Assembly: GCA_963580285.1 (NCBI GenBank)
Contig: OY757011.1
Span: 205,981,644 to 206,045,643 of the forward strand
Length of the DNA stretch: 64,000 bases
Direction of reading: 5' to 3'
DNA from: Lucinisca nassula
Lineage: Eukaryota; Mollusca; Bivalvia; Lucinida; Lucinidae
Part shown: positions 10,121 to 20,825 of the stretch, one piece after another
Layout: the number at the start of each line of letters is the position of its first letter
Position numbering within the stretch: the stretch's first letter is position 1
Notes under the pieces: model-generated
Told to the model about the DNA's origin: nothing
Seen by the model: only the letters and a program-made list of their open reading frames with translations
The model's database searches: none
Position numbers and translations under genes: made by a program

Positions 10121-12723
10121 ATGCCCCCACCATCGGCATGCCGGAGGCATATAGTTTTCTGGTTTTCCGTACGTGTGTACTTCCGTCTGTACGTGTGTGT
10201 GTACGTACATATGTACGTGACACTGTAACCTCGGGTTAAGGTTTTTGTAACAGGTAGAGCCTGAATTTTTAGAACTTATATTTTCCTAACCATTTGATGG
10301 AACTGGTTCATGTTTGGTATGATGATAGATATAGGTCCAAAGTTTTATAAAGTGATACCCCCACCCATGCCTGTTACCTCAAGGTCAATGTTAAAAGACT
10401 CTGGTGAAGGAGAACATTTTAGAACTCATCTTTTCCAAACCATTTGATAGAATTGGTTCATATTTGGTATGATTATAGATATAGGTCCAAAGTTTTATTC
10501 AGCGATACCCCTACCCATGCCCATGACATCAAGGCCAAGGTCATGGACTTAGAAATTTTCAATGTTAAAAACTCCAGTTAAGGTATTTGTACCGGATAGA
10601 ACCTGAACTTTTATGATGGCTTTGGTTCATATTTGGTATGATGATAGATATAGGTACAGTGTTTTATTCAGCACTACCCCCACCCATGCCTATGACCTCA
10701 GGGTCAAGGCCACAGACTTAGACAATTTTAATTAATGTAAAATATTTTAAAGAGCTCAAATTTTCCAAACCATATTATGGATTAGGCTTATATTTGCTAT
10801 GATGATAGATATAGGTCCAAATGTTTATTTGGCAATACCCTCACTCATGCCCTTGGCTTCAAGGTCAAGGTCACAGACTTAGAAATTTTTAATTTGATAT
10901 TTCAAGAGTTGATATTTTCCAAATCGTATCATGAATTGACTTAATATTTGGTATGATGATAGATACCTGTCCATTTTATTCAGCGATACCCCCACCCATG
11001 CCCATGAGCTCAACGCAAGGTCACAGACTTAGAAATTTTTAATTAGATATTTAAAGAGTTTATATTTTCCAAATCGTATGGTAAATTAAGTTTATATTTA
11101 GTATAATGATTGATACTGGTCCAATGCCCCCAGCCAGGCACATGCCCTAAAGGTCAAGGTCCCAGACAAAGAATTTTTAGCTCACCTTGGCCGAAGGCTC
11201 CAGGGGAGCTTATAGTATAGTGGGTCCTCCTTCGTTCGTCCGTCCACACTTTTGAGCAGCTATATCTCTGTATCCTGCAGGCTGATCTCAATCATTTCTC
11301 ATCTGTAGCATGCCTCTGGTGGGGCATTGATGACATAAACTTTTTTTCGAAATCGCTCTAAAACTTTGGTTCCTATGGCAACCACAAGGTCCCATAGACT
11401 TACTATGGGAAAATGCTTGTCATCACCGTAGCGCCTTCAGTTTTGATCGGATCTGTCTGAAACTTAAATGTAAGGTGACTGGGGATAAAAACTCGGATGA
11501 GTTCGAAAACCGGCCAAGTCGGCCCATTTATCATAGAGTTACGTCCCTTTGATTGCTGAAAATGCCCATTTTTGACCTTGTCATTACCGTAGCCCCTTCA
11601 GTTTTGATAGGATCTTTCTAAAACTAATATGTAATGTGGCTGGGGATAAAACCTCCGATGGGTTCGAAAACCGGCCAAGTCCGCCAATTTATCATAGAGT
11701 TACGTCCCTTTGATTGCTGAAAATGCCCATTTTCGACCTTGTCATCACCGTAGCTCCTTAAGTTTTGATCGGATCTTTCTGAAACTTATATGTAAGGTGG
11801 CTGTGGATAAAATCTCGGATGAGTTCGAAAACAGACCAAGTCGGCCCTTTTACTGAGAGTAACGTCCCTTTGATTGCTGAAATTGCTGATTTTTGACCTT
11901 GTCATCACTGTAGCCCTTTCAGTTTTGATCGAATCTTTCTGAAACTTATATGTAAAGTGGCTGGGGATAAAATCTCGGATGAGTTCGAAAACCAGCCAAG
12001 TTGGTCCATTTATCACAGAGTAACGTCCCTTTGATTGCTGAAAAGCCGATTTTTGACCTTGTCATCACCGTAGCCCTTTCAGTTTTGATCGGATCTTTCT
12101 GAAACTTATATGCAAGGTGGCTGGGGATAAAGCCTCGGATAAGTTCGCATACCGGCAAAGGTGGCCTATTTATCATAGAGTTAGGTCCCTTTGATTGCTG
12201 AAAATGTTGATTTTTGACCTTGTCAACACTGTAGCCCCTTCAGTTTTGATCGGATCTTTCCGAAACTTATATGTATGGTGGCTGGGGATAAAACCTCGGA
12301 TGAGTTTGAAAACAGGCCAAGTTGCCCCATTAATTATATAGTTATGTCCCTTTGGTGGCTGAAAATGTCAATTTTTTACCTTGTCATCACCGTAGCCCCT
12401 TCAGTTTTGATCAAATTTTCTGAAACCTATATGTAAGGTGACTGGAGATAAAACCTAGGATGAGTTTGAATACCGGCCAAGTTGGCCCATTTATCATTGA
12501 TTTACGTCCCTTTGATTGCTGAAAATGCCAATTTTTGACCTTGTCATCACCATAGCCCCTTCAGTTTTGATCGGATCTTTCTGAAACTTATATGTAAGGT
12601 GGCTGGGGATAAAACCTTAGATGAGTTCGAAAACAGGCCAAGTCAGCCCATTTATCGTAGTGTTATGTCCCTTTGATGGCTGAAAATGTTGATTTTGACC
12701 CTGTCAATACCGTAGACCCTAAA

Positions 12724-12880
12724 GAAGCCTCCGTGGTCGAGTGGTTACGCTACTCGCCTTGTAAACCAGGGGTCGCAGGTTCGATCCCGGGCTTCTCCAG
12801 ACTTTCGGATGAGTCTTTAAACCGAGGTCCCGTCTCCGTATGACCTTAGCTGTTGGTGGGATGTAAAAACTGAAACACTC
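12724..12880 (+). mobile_element. tRNA-Thr-derived SINE with perfect 15-bp target duplication
   Basis: The type copy of this SINE family. Exact duplicates of accgtagaccctaaa (12709-12723 and 12881-12895) define a 157-bp element, from gaagcctccgtggtc to aacactc. The head keeps acceptor-stem pairing (gaagcct / gggcttc), a B box (ggttcgatcc) and a Thr-type anticodon arm (cttgtaaaccaggggtcgc, anticodon TGT). The body contains cttagctgttggtggga. Confidence 0.95.
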
Positions 12881-13072
12881 ACCGTAGACCCTAAAGTTTT
12901 GATCGGATTTTTCTGAAACTTATATGTACGGTGGCTGGGGATGAAACCTCGGATGAGTTCGAAAACTGGCCAAGTCGGCTCATTTATTATAGAGTAACAT
13001 CCCTTTGATTGCTAAAAATGCCAATTTTGACCTTGTCATCACCGTAGCCCCTTCAATTTTGATCGGATCTTT

Positions 13073-13155
13073 CTTAAAAGTAGAAGTAAAACAAAGATCA
13101 GGAATTGATACAATTAACTTACTCCAACCATAAAAGACACCAAAGGGAAAACTTA
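13073..13155 (+). repeat. 5' fragment of repeat R1 within element B
   Basis: It carries aaagtagaagtaaaacaaag, gatcaggaattgataca and gacaccaaagggaaaa, matching the left end of R1 at 20826. It interrupts a 160-bp satellite unit of element B. Confidence 0.75.
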
Positions 13156-14513
13156 AACTTATATGTGAGGTGGCTGGGAATAAAATCTTGGATGAGTTTG
13201 AATACTGGCCAAGTCTGATCGGATCTTTCTGAAACTTACATGTAAGGTTTGGGAATAAAACCTCAGGTGAGTTCGAATACCGGCCAAGTCGGCACATTTA
13301 TCATAGAGTGACGTGCGTTTGATTGCTGAAAATGCCTATTTTCGCCATTGTCATCACTGCTGCCCCTTTAGTTTTGAACGGATCTTCATGAAAATTACAA
13401 ACAAGGAAGTCAGGCAGAAAGCTTGGAGGAGTTTGAAAACTCTTGTTTTTGAACTGGTCATCACCATAGCCACTTCAGTTTAGATCGGATCTTCTTAGCA
13501 AGTCAGGAATAAAAGCTTGAATGAGTTTGAAAACCGGTGAGGTCAGCCTGTTTATCATAGAGTTACATTCTACTTGATTTTCAGAAAATGCTTACCCTGT
13601 CATCACCATGTCCTCCCATAAAGCCTTCAGTAAAGGTTGGCACTTCCTTAAACTTTGAATCTGTTAGCTCAGGTGAGCGAGCTTGGTCCTCTTGTTTATT
13701 TAAAGTTTATTAAGAGCTCATACTCACCAAACCATATAGATTTGCTTCATATTTGGTATGATGATATTTACAGGTCCAAAGTTGTGTATACCCCCACCCC
13801 TGACCTCAAGGTCACAGACTTAGTCTTATGATACTTTTAAAGTTTTAGGGCTCATATTTTTGAAACCATACAGATTGGCTTCATATTTGAAATGATGATA
13901 GATACAGGTCCCAAGTTTCATTAAGTCATACCACAGACTCTGCCCATGACCTCAAGGTCAAGGTCACACACTTAGAAAATTTTTAATGTTAAAGTTTCCT
14001 AGAGCTCATATTTTCTAAACTATTTAATTATTTGGAATATCCCCATCTATGGGTACGACACTTTTGCAGAAGAGCTATGCTGTCCAATGACAGCTGTTGA
14101 TGCAACATGGATTTTCGGGATGAGGGGGGGGGGGGGGGGTGGGGGGGGGCTTGGTGTGGGCATTTGTGTTGTCTGGACACATTTCTAGTTTAATTTGTAA
14201 AGATGTTTTTCTACACTGAAAATTATTGATTATGGTTTAGTCAAGGTCGAACACTGGTATCAGTTTTCATGATGGAGTTTTCAAGTCTGCAAATGCTTAA
14301 GATGGATGTACAGCAATGCATAAAAATTTCGAGAAAAATGTAATTTTAGTTTTATTTTATTTTTTTCGCATAAAAATTTAATGGGTTGATATTTATGCCA
14401 TATACATTTAACATCTGTGCTCCTTAATGAATACTGCATACTGTAAAAAAAAACACAGAAATGACAGACCCTAAGAAAGTGTTTTAATCGATGTTTCGAA
14501 ATTTAGAGTTTTT

Positions 14514-16428
14514 AGCTCACCAGAGCCGAAGGCTCCAGGGGAGCTTATAGGATAGGCAGTTGTCCGTCCTCGTCGTATGTCTGGTGTCAACAATTTTAAA
14601 CATCTTTTCCTCTGAAGCCACTGGGCCGATTGAGCCCAAATTTTATCTGTAGCATTCTTAGGCTGGGGGATTGAAAGTTTGTGTTTTTTATGAAAATCGG
14701 CTGTTTAGTTTGGTTGCTATGGCAACTGAGAGTTTCCATAGACTTATAATGGGGAAAATTGAAAAATGGCAGTTACTGGCAAGTCATTGCAGATATTTTG
14801 ACGAAACTTTTATAGAAATGTTTCTTGAGTCTAATTCTCTCAGCCATATGCTTTTATGCCAACCTGAGGGTCCCCCAGGTTGTGCCGGGCCATGCCCCAC
14901 CCCCTCCACTTCATAAAAGGCCATATATCACAGAAACCATTCAGATCCCGACCCCTAAACCATATATATTCTTGTTCCTATTGATAAGATGCATTCAGTG
15001 ACACCAACCTGGGAGTCCTCAGGGGTGCGCCGAGGCCATGCCCCACCCCTTCACTTAATACAAGGCCCAATATCTTGGAAACCATTCAGATCCCCAGCCC
15101 TAAACCATATATATTCTTGTTCCTTATGATAAGACCCATTCAGTGACATCAACCTTGGAGTCCCCGGGATGCGCCGGGGCCATGCACCACCCCTCCATTT
15201 CATCGAAGGCATGACACTAACCTGGGGGTCCTCAGGGATGCACTGGGGCCTTGCCCCACCCCTTCACTTCACAATAGGCGATATATCTCAGAAACTGTTC
15301 AGATCCTCACCCCTAAACCATCTATATTCTTGTTCATTATGATAAGACGCATTCACTGACACCAACCTGGGGGTCCCCAGGGATGTGCTGGATGCATGCC
15401 CCACCCCCTCCATTTCATAATCTCACAATATCTCGGAAACACTACAGATGGCTACCCCTAAACCATATATATTCTTGTTCCTTATGATAAGACACATTCA
15501 TTGACACCAACCTGGGAGTCTCTGTGGGCCTTGCCCCACCCCTCCACTTCACAAAAGGCCTTATATCTAAGAAACTGTTCTTAGCCCCACCCTAAACCAT
15601 ATGTATTCATCTTCCTTATGATAAGATGCATTCAGTGACACCAGCTTGGGAGTCCTCGGGGCATGCCCAGGCCATGCCCCATTGCTTTACTTCATTAAAA
15701 ATAGAAGTAGAGGCAATGATCAGGAATCAATACAATCAATCCATAGCTCCCATATATCTCAGAAATAGTTCAGATCCCCACCCCTAAACCATATACTTGT
15801 TCCTTATGATAAGACTCGTTCAGTCACACCAACCTGGGGGTCTCTTTGTGCTGAGGCAATGTGTCCCACCCTTCCACTTCATAAAAGGCTTTATATTTCA
15901 GAAACCATTCAAATCCCCACCCCATAATCATATATGTTCTTGTTTTTTATTATTAGCACACCTACTGTAGGGGGGTCCGCAGGGGCCATTCCTATCCTTT
16001 CCACTTCATAAAAGGGCCTCAAATCTCAGAAACCGTTCTGATTCCCACCCCTAAACCATATATATACTTGGTCCTTATGATAAGACACATTTAGGAACAA
16101 CAATCTTAGGCTTTCCTGGGATCAACAGGGCATGCCCCAACCCCTCCACCACTTAAGAGGCCTTACAGATCCCCACTGCTCAACCATATATATTCTTGTT
16201 CCTTATGATAAGACGCATTTAGTGATACCAACCAGGGCTCCATTGGGTCCATGCCCCACCCCCTCTACTTCATAAAAGGCCAATTGTTTCAGATACTGAG
16301 TCCACATGGGTGCTCATTTGGACATGGTTCATTTGGTAGATTAAAATGATTTCATGTTAAAATACATGTTTGCCATTGGGCAGTGCCCACCTGAGCTCTG
16401 GTGAGCATAGTGGCCCATGGGCCTCTTG
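14514..16428 (+). mobile_element. Satellite-bearing element C (AGCTCACC...GGCCCATGGGCC-CTCTTG)
   Basis: The left end AGCTCACCAGAGCCGAAGG is nearly the same as that of element B. The interior consists of variable units of about 140-170 bp with 'ccttatgataagac', 'caccaacctggg' and 'atgccccaccc'. The right end has gagctctggtgagc, the palindrome ggcccatgggcc (16412-16423) and tcttg before TT. B and C therefore share ends but carry unrelated satellites. An R1 fragment lies at 15700-15752. Confidence 0.7.
15700..15752 (+). repeat. 5' fragment of repeat R1 within element C
   Basis: aaatagaagtagaggcaatg and gatcaggaatcaatacaatc followed by tagctccca match the R1 left end. It interrupts a unit of element C. 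Confidence 0.75.
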
Positions 16429-16499
16429 TTAAAAAAGGAGGATGCAGTTCAGTTTTCCAAGACACCCATTTCAAAACCAGACCAACTGATGTCTTACAT

Positions 16500-17501
16500 G
16501 CACACTAGTGCTGGGTATCGATCAAAATGATCGATACGATATGTGTATCAATACAAAATGATCGATATTCGATGTATCATTTGATACATCGTCAGAGACA
16601 CAAAACTGAACAATTTGCCAGTTTCGTAGCTTATGTACCCCTTAATTCCATGTCTCATCCATTTGTAGCCTAGAGCTTTGTATTACCGTAATCATTCTAA
16701 GTTTTGGGACACCTAAAATGTTGCTGTAATTATTCTAAAAGTTGGACAAATTGATTTTACATTACAGAAATGAGTCCAAAAGATTTAGATGGAATGAAAA
16801 ACAGTGAAGACCCTGATCAGACTGTACCTCTAGGAGCAGTCTGATCTGGGTCTGCATTAGTGGTGGGCTGATGATCGACTATAGTCGAAAGTCAGTTGGT
16901 TTTGGCTTCCGACAGCGATAATCGATTGAGAATTCTCTAGTCGATTGAAGTCGGTTTCGGTACTTGGTGTTCTGAAATTTAGTGTATTCCGGTATTCCGT
17001 CGCACTTTTCTAGTATTCGGAAAATACAGGCCCAAGTTCAGGGTAATCCGCCCTAATTATTTTTGGACCATTTTATTTTTACTTTTGTCAGCTGAAAATA
17101 TGATGCATCTCATGTTATGCTCTATCCTTTTACGATTCCCGACATAAGTAACGTTTAATTGTCCACTCAATTTTACTTACACATGAGTAATATAACAATC
17201 TCCATTACTAGCAAACCCGATTGTGTAAGTATTATTCCTAAAACTCTGACTTAAACGAAATAAACAAACAAGCTCAATGCGAACATCAAAGTTTTCCGGC
17301 ATCCAAACCGCCGCCCACAAACCACAACTACAGTTTTTTTCTGCACGCGATCGGTAAATGACGTCATCGGACCCCAGCAACCCCACACGTGTCTATTGTT
17401 TTATCTTAATGGGGCGTATCTTAAATAAAAAAATCGTTTGGAAACGGTAAAAATATTCTCGATCGCAAAACGGTTGTGGAAAACAGCGCTTTCCGTAAGC
17501 T
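16500..17501. other. Intron sequence with MITE fragments, no gene
   Basis: It starts with a self-complementary, ATCGAT-rich stretch (gtatcgatcaaaatgatcgatac, about 16516-16595). A cagatcaga hairpin module follows (16806-16855, ccctgatcagactg...cagtctgatctggg). Then tagtggtgggct (16858) is inversely matched by caccacta at 18399-18406, possibly the ends of a hAT-like element. No coding was recognised. Confidence 0.45.
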
Positions 17502-17502
17502 C

Positions 17503-17768
17503 AGGGGTGAGAAAGTTCAGGATTATTCCTGATTTCAGGATTGAGAGCTTTGGCATGATGCATATAAGTTGTCATTTATTATTGTCCATTTGAAGTTTTA
17601 ACATGTCTTAATTAAATGTTTAGCTACACATAAGCATAAAGCAACTAATCTCCATTGATATTGGAATGGTTTACCCATTTATTTTTTATTTCAAGATAAC
17701 ATTAGAGTCACTTCAGGATTCAAATACCAGATTTTCAGGATTGAGATTTTGGGACTGTTCTCACCCCT
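17503..17768. mobile_element. hAT-type MITE with 8-bp target duplication
   Basis: The ends are AGGGGTGAGAA and its complement TTCTCACCCCT, flanked by identical gtaagctc at 17495-17502 and 17769-17776. The length is 266 bp with no coding. A second copy lies at 58451-58717. The 8-bp target duplication is the hallmark of hAT transposition. Confidence 0.88.
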
Positions 17769-17769
17769 G

Positions 17770-18593
17770 TAAGCTCTGTGTCAATAACCTACAAGAGCAT
17801 ACAGATGTGTTAACACAAATTAAAGCGTTCAACTTTTCTCGCCAAGCGTCTGCTATTTGGCACCAAAACATAACCATTCAGGAGATAGTAGAATAGTCGT
17901 AGCAACTCGTCTTAGGAGCAATTAAATAATTTTCACATAGATTGCGGATTAAATTTTATGATTGGGGAATAAACGCAAATTAGAGACATAACTTGACCAT
18001 ATTTTCACACCTTATCGACACGCACCGCAGGGTGGCAATTATATGACAGGGATAAACAATAGTGTCATAAATCATCAAACAGTGTAAATCCAAATCAGAC
18101 GTCTGCGGCGTCTTTCTGTGGTGTCTGATCTGGGACTGCACTGTTTGCCGATGTCCCAAAAAAGGGCCGCGGTCATAGCTGCCTCTGTTGCAGACAATAA
18201 CATCCATTGCAAATGGCGACTTAGTTTCGATTGGCTTCTCACAAAACAAGTGGGTTTTACGGAAAATTGAAGGCTTAACGTAGCAGAAAAACAGGTAGTA
18301 AATGATTCGATACTTTGATCGATACACGCAGCTTTCGATTCGGTATATTGATCGAACGTGACATACCGGTATTTCGATAAAACCGCAAACCGGTACACAC
18401 CACTAATGCACGCCGTGACAGGTTAAGGAATATGTTACAATGCATCCTTTTCAGGCAAATTTGAATGTTGAAATGCTGTTCGTTTCCTTCACTTCCTGTT
18501 TTTGTACAAAAACAGTTTGAATCTTTGCAAAATGACAATGAAAAGGAAAATGGTACTGGGAATTAAAAGAAAACATTAAGCATGAACATTGAT
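17770..18593. other. Intron sequence with a hairpin module, no gene
   Basis: It contains a degenerate 'aatcagacgtctgcggcgtc...gtctgatctgggactgcactgtttgcc' hairpin (18087-18150) and ATCGAT-rich sequence at 18306-18375 that mirrors 16513-16595. Nothing coding was recognised. Confidence 0.45.
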
Positions 18594-18731
18594 TAAACAG
18601 AGACTGTTCACAGGATAAACTTCGTTTTCACTGATTGTAGGTTGGAGGTTGTGCCCATGCAGAACAGAGACTGAACACAGGATAAACTTTGTTTTCACTG
18701 ATTGTAGGTTGGAGGATGTGCTCATGCAGGA
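18594..18731 (+). repeat. Duplicated acceptor and exon start (decoy 3' splice site)
   Basis: About 67 bp is present twice in tandem: the end of the intron (agagactg, the pyrimidine-rich stretch, ctgattgtag) and the first 22 or so bases of the exon. The upstream copy has its AG at 18639-18640 and exon-like sequence from 18641; the real acceptor is at 18706-18707. The offset of 67 nt is out of frame, and the upstream copy soon reaches TGA, so only the downstream acceptor can serve the kinase frame. Confidence 0.9.
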
Positions 18732-18831
18732 GAACAAACTCTATCTGGTGTTTGAGTTCTTGTCTATGGACCTGAAAAGATATATGGACACAATTCCTAG
18801 TGGCCAGTATATGGATAAAATGTTGGTCAAG
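18708..18831 (+). CDS. cdk1: Cdk1 exon: N-lobe strand, hinge and alpha-D region
   Basis: One base completes the split Gly codon, followed by 41 codons beginning [20 protein letters not shown] and ending at [10 protein letters not shown] before gtaata at 18832. The FEFLSMDLK stretch is the hinge and start of the C-lobe, and the Ser-Met-Asp-Leu wording with GQYMD separates Cdk1 from Cdk2. The exit is phase 0. An imperfect copy of the exon start lies just upstream, and a 105-bp minisatellite starts about 38 bp downstream of the donor. Confidence 0.95.
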
Positions 18832-18869
18832 GTAATAAGAAAATGGAGAATAGTTAGATGTCAACTTGT

Positions 18870-19472
18870 GATATAGCGTTGGCAGCCCTAGCCACTCGTC
18901 CACTTGCCACATGTGGCCAGTGCTGTATGCTTGAGGATGAGTTAAAATTTTGGCTAGTTCCTTTGAAAACTTGAGATAGAGCCATGGCAGCTCTAGCCAC
19001 TCATCCACTTGCCACATGTGGCCAGTGCTATATGCTTGAGGATGAGTTAAAATTTTGGCTAGTTCCTTTGAAAACTTGAGATAGAGCCATGGCAGCTCTA
19101 GCCACTCATCCACTTGCCACATGTGGCCAGTGCTATATGCTTGAGAATGAGTTAAAATTTTGGCTAGTTCCTTTGAAAACTTGTGATATAGCCCTGGCAG
19201 TTATAGCCATTCGTCCACTTGCCACATGTGGCCAGTGCTATATACTTGAGTTTGAGTAAACATTTTGGCTAGTTACTAAGAAAACTTGTGATATAGCCCT
19301 GGCAGTTCTAGCCACTCATCCGCTTGCCACATGTGGTCAGTGCTGTATACTTGAGGATGAGTTAAAATTTTGGCTAGTTCCTTTGAAAATGTGATACAGC
19401 CCTGGCACCCTTGCCACATGTGGCCAGTGCTATATGCTTGAGGATGAGTAAATATTTTGGCTAGTTCCTATG
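18870..19472. repeat. 105-bp minisatellite, six units
   Basis: Units begin gata(t/g)agcc at 18870, 18975, 19080, 19185, 19290 and 19393, each containing ccacttgccacatgtggcca (a palindrome, gccacatgtggc) and gttaaaattttggctagttc. The period is 105 bp, 103 in the last step. Open frames in it on the minus strand are only repeat translation. Confidence 0.95.
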
Positions 19473-19480
19473 AAATATAC

Positions 19481-19927
19481 AGGCCTCCTAGCAAAACCTA
19501 TAAAACCTATAATAACCTATTATTTTGTGCCAAACCTATAAAACCTTTATTTTGTTCATAAAACCTATAAAAATCCTGTATTCTCATGAAAAAAACTTAT
19601 ATTTTTCACTTTTTGAACCTTCTTGCGACTCAACCCTAACTTTTCTTCAAAATGCACTACTATTTTTTACTTTTTAGTCCCATAAAAAGTGATGAAAACT
19701 GTCAAGAAATTGTATTTTTTCCTCGCTCGCTCGGGTTTTGTAAAATTTAGATCAACTTTTTCTGAGTAATTGTGGCACAAAAATTCATCGAATATTTTTC
19801 TTCGGTTTTAAATCTTTTTGTAAGTTTGGAAGACTCTTTTATTGAAAATCCTGTAAATAACCTATATTTTGAGTAAGAAGAACCTATATAAAAACCTATA
19901 TTTTCAAACTGTGCCACTAGGAGGCCT
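19481..19927. mobile_element. hAT-like MITE with AGGCCTCCTAG ends
   Basis: The terminal inverted repeats AGGCCTCCTAG and CTAGGAGGCCT enclose 447 bp rich in 'aacctata' wording. The flanking 8-mers are aaatatac (19473-19480) and gaatatac (19928-19935), 7 of 8 identical. It is inserted at the end of the 105-bp minisatellite. No transposase is seen. Confidence 0.8.
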
Positions 19928-20138
19928 GAATATACCAAACTCAACGTGTATTTCCTTGGTAGCCTACTCATTAAGTTTTGAAGTTGTCGGCTAGAATACG
20001 AAACTAATAGCATTAGGTAGTAACATGAATGGACAGTTCTGTCATATTTTGCATCATTTTTAAAAGGAAGACAACATTTTGTAACTCTCTGCTGGGGCTA
20101 TGGTAAAATTATGTCAGTCTTAAAAAGGGGACCTAATG

Positions 20139-20366
20139 GGCCTCCATGGCCTAGTGGATAAGAGCATTGACTCTTAATCAGTAGGTCTCTCACCGCTATG
20201 GTTCGAGCCTCGCTCGGGTCACATGAAACGCCAAGTTCTGCAACGGAAGGTCAGGTGGTTTTTCCCCGAGTACTCCGTTTTTTGCCCACCTGATTAAAGA
20301 TTGGCTGGATATGAGTGAAATAATCTTGAAAGGGCTGTAAAGCCAAAACCAAAAAAAATAAAAAGG
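20139..20366 (+). mobile_element. tRNA-Lys-like SINE
   Basis: The head reads ggcctccatggcctagtgg with an anticodon region gactcttaatc (CTT, Lys-type) and a B box ggttcgagcc. It continues into a body (ccgagtactccgttttttgc, then gtgaaataatcttgaaaggg) and an A-rich tail. The order is typical of animal tRNA-headed SINEs. No target duplication was established. Confidence 0.75.
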
Positions 20367-20464
20367 GGGGGGGGGTTGCTACTCTTGAAGGCAAGAATTT
20401 GCTTAGGAGCTAATTGTCATATCCCCCTTTGTGTGGAGACATATTGTATTTCCCTCCAGGATGT

Positions 20465-20795
20465 CTGTCTGTCCATCGCGGCCCCCGCCCATAGGGGCTT
20501 GAAGAAATATATGGGCTGCACGATGCTTCCACGCAGAGCTGAATCTGGCTCACACTCTAGTAGTGGTAAACCGCTTAGAGGATCTAAGCCTGTCCAGGAA
20601 CTGCGGTGCGAGGCCGACCGTCCATGCTAATAAACCCTATTGGTTTCATTGGGCGACAGGGCTTGAGATGCAATTTCATGTCAATGTCGGGTAAAAGTCC
20701 CACAAAATTTGAAGCAACGTCTCCAAAATGACCTTTACAGTGTTGACGGGGACGTTAAACCTCATATCAAACAAACAAACAAACTGTCTGTCCAT
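20465..20795 (+). mobile_element. SINE-like (AAAC-tail family) copy, near full length
   Basis: It runs from cgcggcccccgcccatagg to a terminal (aaac)n tail (about 20770-20785). It is the fullest copy of the family in the window and immediately precedes repeat R1. Confidence 0.75.
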
Positions 20796-20825
20796 CTGTC
20801 TGTCACAAATTGTGTCCACTCTATA

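Larger units (their letters stand above)
11179..13694 (+). mobile_element. Nested satellite-bearing element B (AGCTCACC...CTCTTG) with ~160-bp units
   Basis: The left end is AGCTCACCTTGGCCGAAGG with a GGAGCTTATAG stretch; the right end is tcaggtgagcgagcttggtcctcttg. About ten units of 160 bp follow one another (gtcatcaccgtagc near 11420, 11578, 11741, 11901, 12061, 12221, 12381, 12541, 12701), each with 'ttcagttttgatcggatctt' and 'gataaaacctcggatgag'. A tRNA-Thr SINE (12724-12880) and an R1 fragment (13073-13155) interrupt later units. Confidence 0.7.
10121..14188 (+). mobile_element. Satellite-bearing Helitron-like element A (host of nested element B)
   Basis: It begins with atgcccccaccatcggcat (an ATGCC...GGCAT inverted pair) and contains tandem units of about 130-180 bp with 'tatttggtatgatgatagat', 'acccccacccatgcc' and 'aaggtcacagacttag'. 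It ends with a small hairpin (gtgttgtctggacac) followed by atttCTAG and then T. A hairpin shortly before CTRR-T is the 3' end expected of Helitron-type elements. No Rep/helicase coding was seen, so it is non-autonomous. Element B interrupts it at 11179-13694, and the unit resumes at atttaaag just after. Confidence 0.65.

Noticed and set aside
12724..12800. Functional tRNA-Thr gene
   Set aside because: A and B boxes and the anticodon arm are present, but the D arm and acceptor pairing are imperfect. The sequence continues into the shared SINE body, and a target duplication encloses the whole 157 bp.
13800..14160. Poly-G tract near 14120-14150 as a regulatory G-quadruplex
   Set aside because: It is a simple run inside a transposon end, of a kind common across the window; nothing ties it to a gene.
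18628..19122. 164-codon open frame on the minus strand with internal repeats
   Set aside because: It is a translation of the 105-bp minisatellite; because 105 is a multiple of three, a chance open frame is extended through every unit.
20139..20225. Functional tRNA-Lys gene
   Set aside because: The T arm and acceptor stem pair poorly, and the sequence runs into a SINE-type body with an A-rich tail.
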